NCBI RefSeq assembly: GCF_958979055.1
Contig: NC_084887.1
Coordinates: 34,574,620-34,638,619, forward strand
Source: Alnus glutinosa
Taxonomy: Eukaryota > Streptophyta > Magnoliopsida > Fagales > Betulaceae
Length of the DNA stretch: 64,000 nt
Direction: 5' to 3'
The notes under the pieces are model-generated. The model did not search any database. It was given only the letters and a program-made list of their open reading frames with translations, and had not been told where the DNA came from. The translations under genes were made by a program, and so were the position numbers. Each line of letters opens with the position of its first letter. The stretch's first letter is position 1. Positions 61,441 through 64,000 of this stretch are shown here, one piece after another.

Positions 61441-63583
61441 ATGTTGGCTGACAAGGGAAAAAAATCGAAGGTCGTGGAGGATTCCGATCACATTGACAGT
61501 GAGCTCGTTCTCTCTATCGAGAACTTGCAGGAGGTTCAAGATGAACTCGAGAAGGTTATATTTTCAACCCCCTTTTTCTATTCTCGTTCGTGTGTGTTTG
61601 TGTAGCTGCATCATGCATGTGTGTGTGTGTTTATGTCATTATGATTGTTATGATGACCATCATTGTCGATTTTGATTATGCTGATACGGTTTTTTTGTAT
61701 GTTGGGTTTGTTTGGTTGAGTTTAAATTGGGATATGGAGAGTGGATTTGCTTTTGTTGATTGCAATGAGTATCACCGAGTAGTGTACTTTAGCTTGTTTG
61801 TTGGAAACACTATTTTGTGATAACTTGTGCAATGGTATTGTAAATAATGATCCGTTAGTCATTTTCTGAAGAAAAATGAGCATTTAGCTGGAATAAATAA
61901 AAAAATTTGAATCTTGGACTGTTCAGGTTTGGGACCTAAAGGAACCCTTCACTCAATTCTGAAACATAAGGCCAGGGTGGCAGGGTGTGTTAAATTCTGT
62001 AGAAAATGAGTTGTTTGTAAATGCTGCACCTGCAATCTTATAATCTTGAGGTGTCTGTTCATTCTCATGGAATTGCATTACTCTATTTCCTTGACATAGT
62101 GCTGGTACTGAGGCTACAAACCCATATTCATGGATGGAGGAAAAGTGTGTCGTTGCCATGGTCGGTTTTGCAATGTTCTCTTTCAGATCGTTACTGCTAT
62201 TGTTGCTAGTGACTGAAATTTCGTGCAATGTGCTTTTTCAAATCAGTAAATTCACATAACAAAAATAAAAGGGTATGGTTGAAACAGTAATGGGGCGATA
62301 CAGTTATCGGGGATTTGCATTGCTCCCCTATACATTGATTTGATATTCCTTTTACTGTTTTCTTTATTGAATTAGATAATCTTATTTCTGATACAATTCT
62401 TTTTTTTTTATAAGTAAATCTAGTTTGAAACTGGGGTAGTTGATTATTGTTGAGAGATTTTTAAATGGATTATCATTTTGATGAAGTTCAGTAATTGCAT
62501 TGGCACCTGACAGGTTAATGAAGAGGCCAGTGAGAAGGTGTTGGAAGTTGAGCAGAAGTATAATGAGATACGCAGACCTGTCTATGTCAAACGGAATGAG
62601 ATCATCAAAGCTATTCCTGACTTCTGGTTAACTGCTGTTAGTGATTTATCCATCCTCAAAGCCTTTTATTTCTAATTAACTTGATAAAGTTTCAGATGTG
62701 TAACATGCATGTCTATCCTTACTATATTTACAGCTGTATGACATGCATTTTTTTTTTCTCTATGCAGTTTCTTAGCCACCCTGCACTTTGTGATCTTTTG
62801 AGTGTGGAAGACCAGACGGTATGGTTCATGAACTGAAAATTAGTTAATCAGAATGTTTCTTCTGACATCAACCAAGTCTTTATATGTACACATATTTTTT
62901 TTTAACTTTTATTTTTCTACAATTTACTGGATTCAGACTTTTGTTTGTGTAAATTGCTGAAGACCAATATTGTATTGTAATTGTGAAGTTCAGTAGACTT
63001 GGAATAAATGCTCCTGCAATTTAACAGATTTCCTTTCTTTTACTCTTGACATAGATCTTCAATTACTTAGACTCTCTAGATGTGGAGGATTTTAAAGATC
63101 TGAAGTCGGGGTACTCCATTACATTTGTAAGCTTCTTCATCCATGCTTGCTTAGTTGACCTCTCCATTCTATTGAGCTGCTAGTTTGTTGCCTCTGTTAT
63201 TTATTCTTATGCTGATTTTTTGTTTATTATATAATCTGCTTATGCAGTCTAATAGTGTCTTAATGAGAATTGCTAATATGTCTCTTTGTGTGTCTGTGTA
63301 ATCAACTCCTAATTTTCAGAACATGAACGAGAATCCTTATTTTGAAGACACAAAGCTGACGAAAACCTTCACATTCTATGATGAGGGAACGACCAAGATA
63401 ACTGGTACAAACATCAAGTGGAAGGAGGGAATGGTAATGGTTACAGCTTTGGCATTTTTTACTTTATTTAATTGCAATCACCCCTTCCCTTTTTACTTAA
63501 TATTTGGTAATGATTGTGAAGGGTGCTTCTAATGGAGTTAATCACGAGAAAAAAGGAAACAAGCGACCGCATGCTGATGAGAG
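61441..63583 (+). CDS. NRP1: NAP1-related protein (NRP/SET histone chaperone), partial
   Basis: This is a nuclear histone H2A-H2B chaperone of the NAP/SET family, involved in nucleosome assembly and root growth in Arabidopsis (NRP1, NRP2). Exons inside the window are 61441-61554, 62514-62636, 62768-62818, 63055-63126, 63320-63433 and 63522-63583, with consistent phases. They give 179 residues and part of one more codon before the donor at 63584. The start Met-Leu-Ala-Asp-Lys-Gly-Lys-Lys matches the family N-terminus. It is followed by the long dimerisation helix (about residues 20-75), Pro-Asp-Phe-Trp-Leu-Thr-Ala-Phe-Leu-Ser-His-Pro, and the earmuff-domain strand Lys-Leu-Thr-Lys-Thr-Phe-Thr-Phe. 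An in-frame ATG 42 bases upstream is not conserved, so I chose 61441. The acidic C-terminus lies beyond the window. I cannot tell NRP1 from NRP2. Confidence 0.92.
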
Positions 63584-64000
63584 GTGGTTTATCTAGCAAC
63601 TCTTTGCATTCTTAAATGCAGCAAATTTTAAATCTGTGGGCACTGAGTAGAACTATACCTAAGATTGAGAAGTCATGGAACGGGTTAAATAATTATTGAT
63701 AACGTACGCATACAGTATGAATTCATATGAAGTTTCTTTGGGCAAATACATGTTGGAAAAAATTTGACTGTTTTACTCCTATATTTACCATATACTTCTT
63801 ATCTTAAATTATAACATTGTAAATTAGTTTCCGAAGAATCTCAAATGAGCAATACTGTCATCTTAGAAAGGGACGGTGGACCTATTTTAGGAAGGGGGTT
63901 GAATTAGGCTCAAGCCTGTTGGGGTTGGGTTCATGAGGGGCGTTAAATTACTTCATGCTCATGCTAATAGTGCACCCTTTTCACAAATTAGATCATTATA

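Overview
This is a stretch of a eudicot nuclear genome, probably from a woody species. It is AT-rich, with large repeat-filled spacers, GT-AG introns and typical plant gene families. I found seven host loci that I can name, plus many nested transposable elements. No rRNA, tRNA, CRISPR or prokaryotic features were seen. All exon coordinates were worked out by eye from reading frame, splice sites and remembered family sequences.

Layout. 0.4-6.2 kb: a LINE remnant (zinc-binding and RNase H parts) split by a Ty1/copia fossil. 7.0-7.8 kb: a TRIM whose 3' LTR carries a Harbinger-type MITE. 8.9-10.9 kb: RPL34 (+). 11.4 kb: another LINE RNase H scrap. 12.9-13.3 kb: a degraded coding relic (-). 13.4-15.2 kb: a FEZ-like NAC factor (-). 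16.6-18.0 kb: a palindromic MITE interrupted by a GC-rich retroposon. 18.3-25.4 kb: gene-free, with an LTR relic near 18.3-19.2 kb and a copy of the upstream region of the later CCCH gene at 22.2-22.8 kb. 25.4-32.5 kb: DEG8, the thylakoid-lumen protease (-, 13 exons, with LTR-type insertions in two introns). 33.7-37.6 kb: a SUV3-like mitochondrial RNA helicase (+), divergent from DEG8. 38.6-42.7 kb: a LINE 3' fragment and a second GC-rich retroposon. 44.2-50.5 kb: an 11-exon gene (-) for a protein with ankyrin, CCCH, RRM, LOTUS/OST-HTH and RING domains. 51.4-55.3 kb: a Cassandra TRIM inside a tandem repeat, and a non-autonomous LTR element with a perfect target duplication. 55.3-59.7 kb: a sphingoid-base C4-hydroxylase (SBH) pseudogene (-), with MITEs in its intron. 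61.4 kb to the right edge: a NAP1-related protein (NRP) gene (+), running off the window.

The genes are ordinary, unlinked plant functions: translation, root-cap transcription control, plastid proteolysis, mitochondrial RNA decay, RNA binding, sphingolipid hydroxylation and a histone chaperone. RPL34 next to FEZ, with an SBH locus further along, recalls gene neighbourhoods on Arabidopsis chromosome 1 and suggests an old conserved block. The most unusual item is the five-domain CCCH protein. It puts a putative RNA-binding half and a complete RING finger in one polypeptide.
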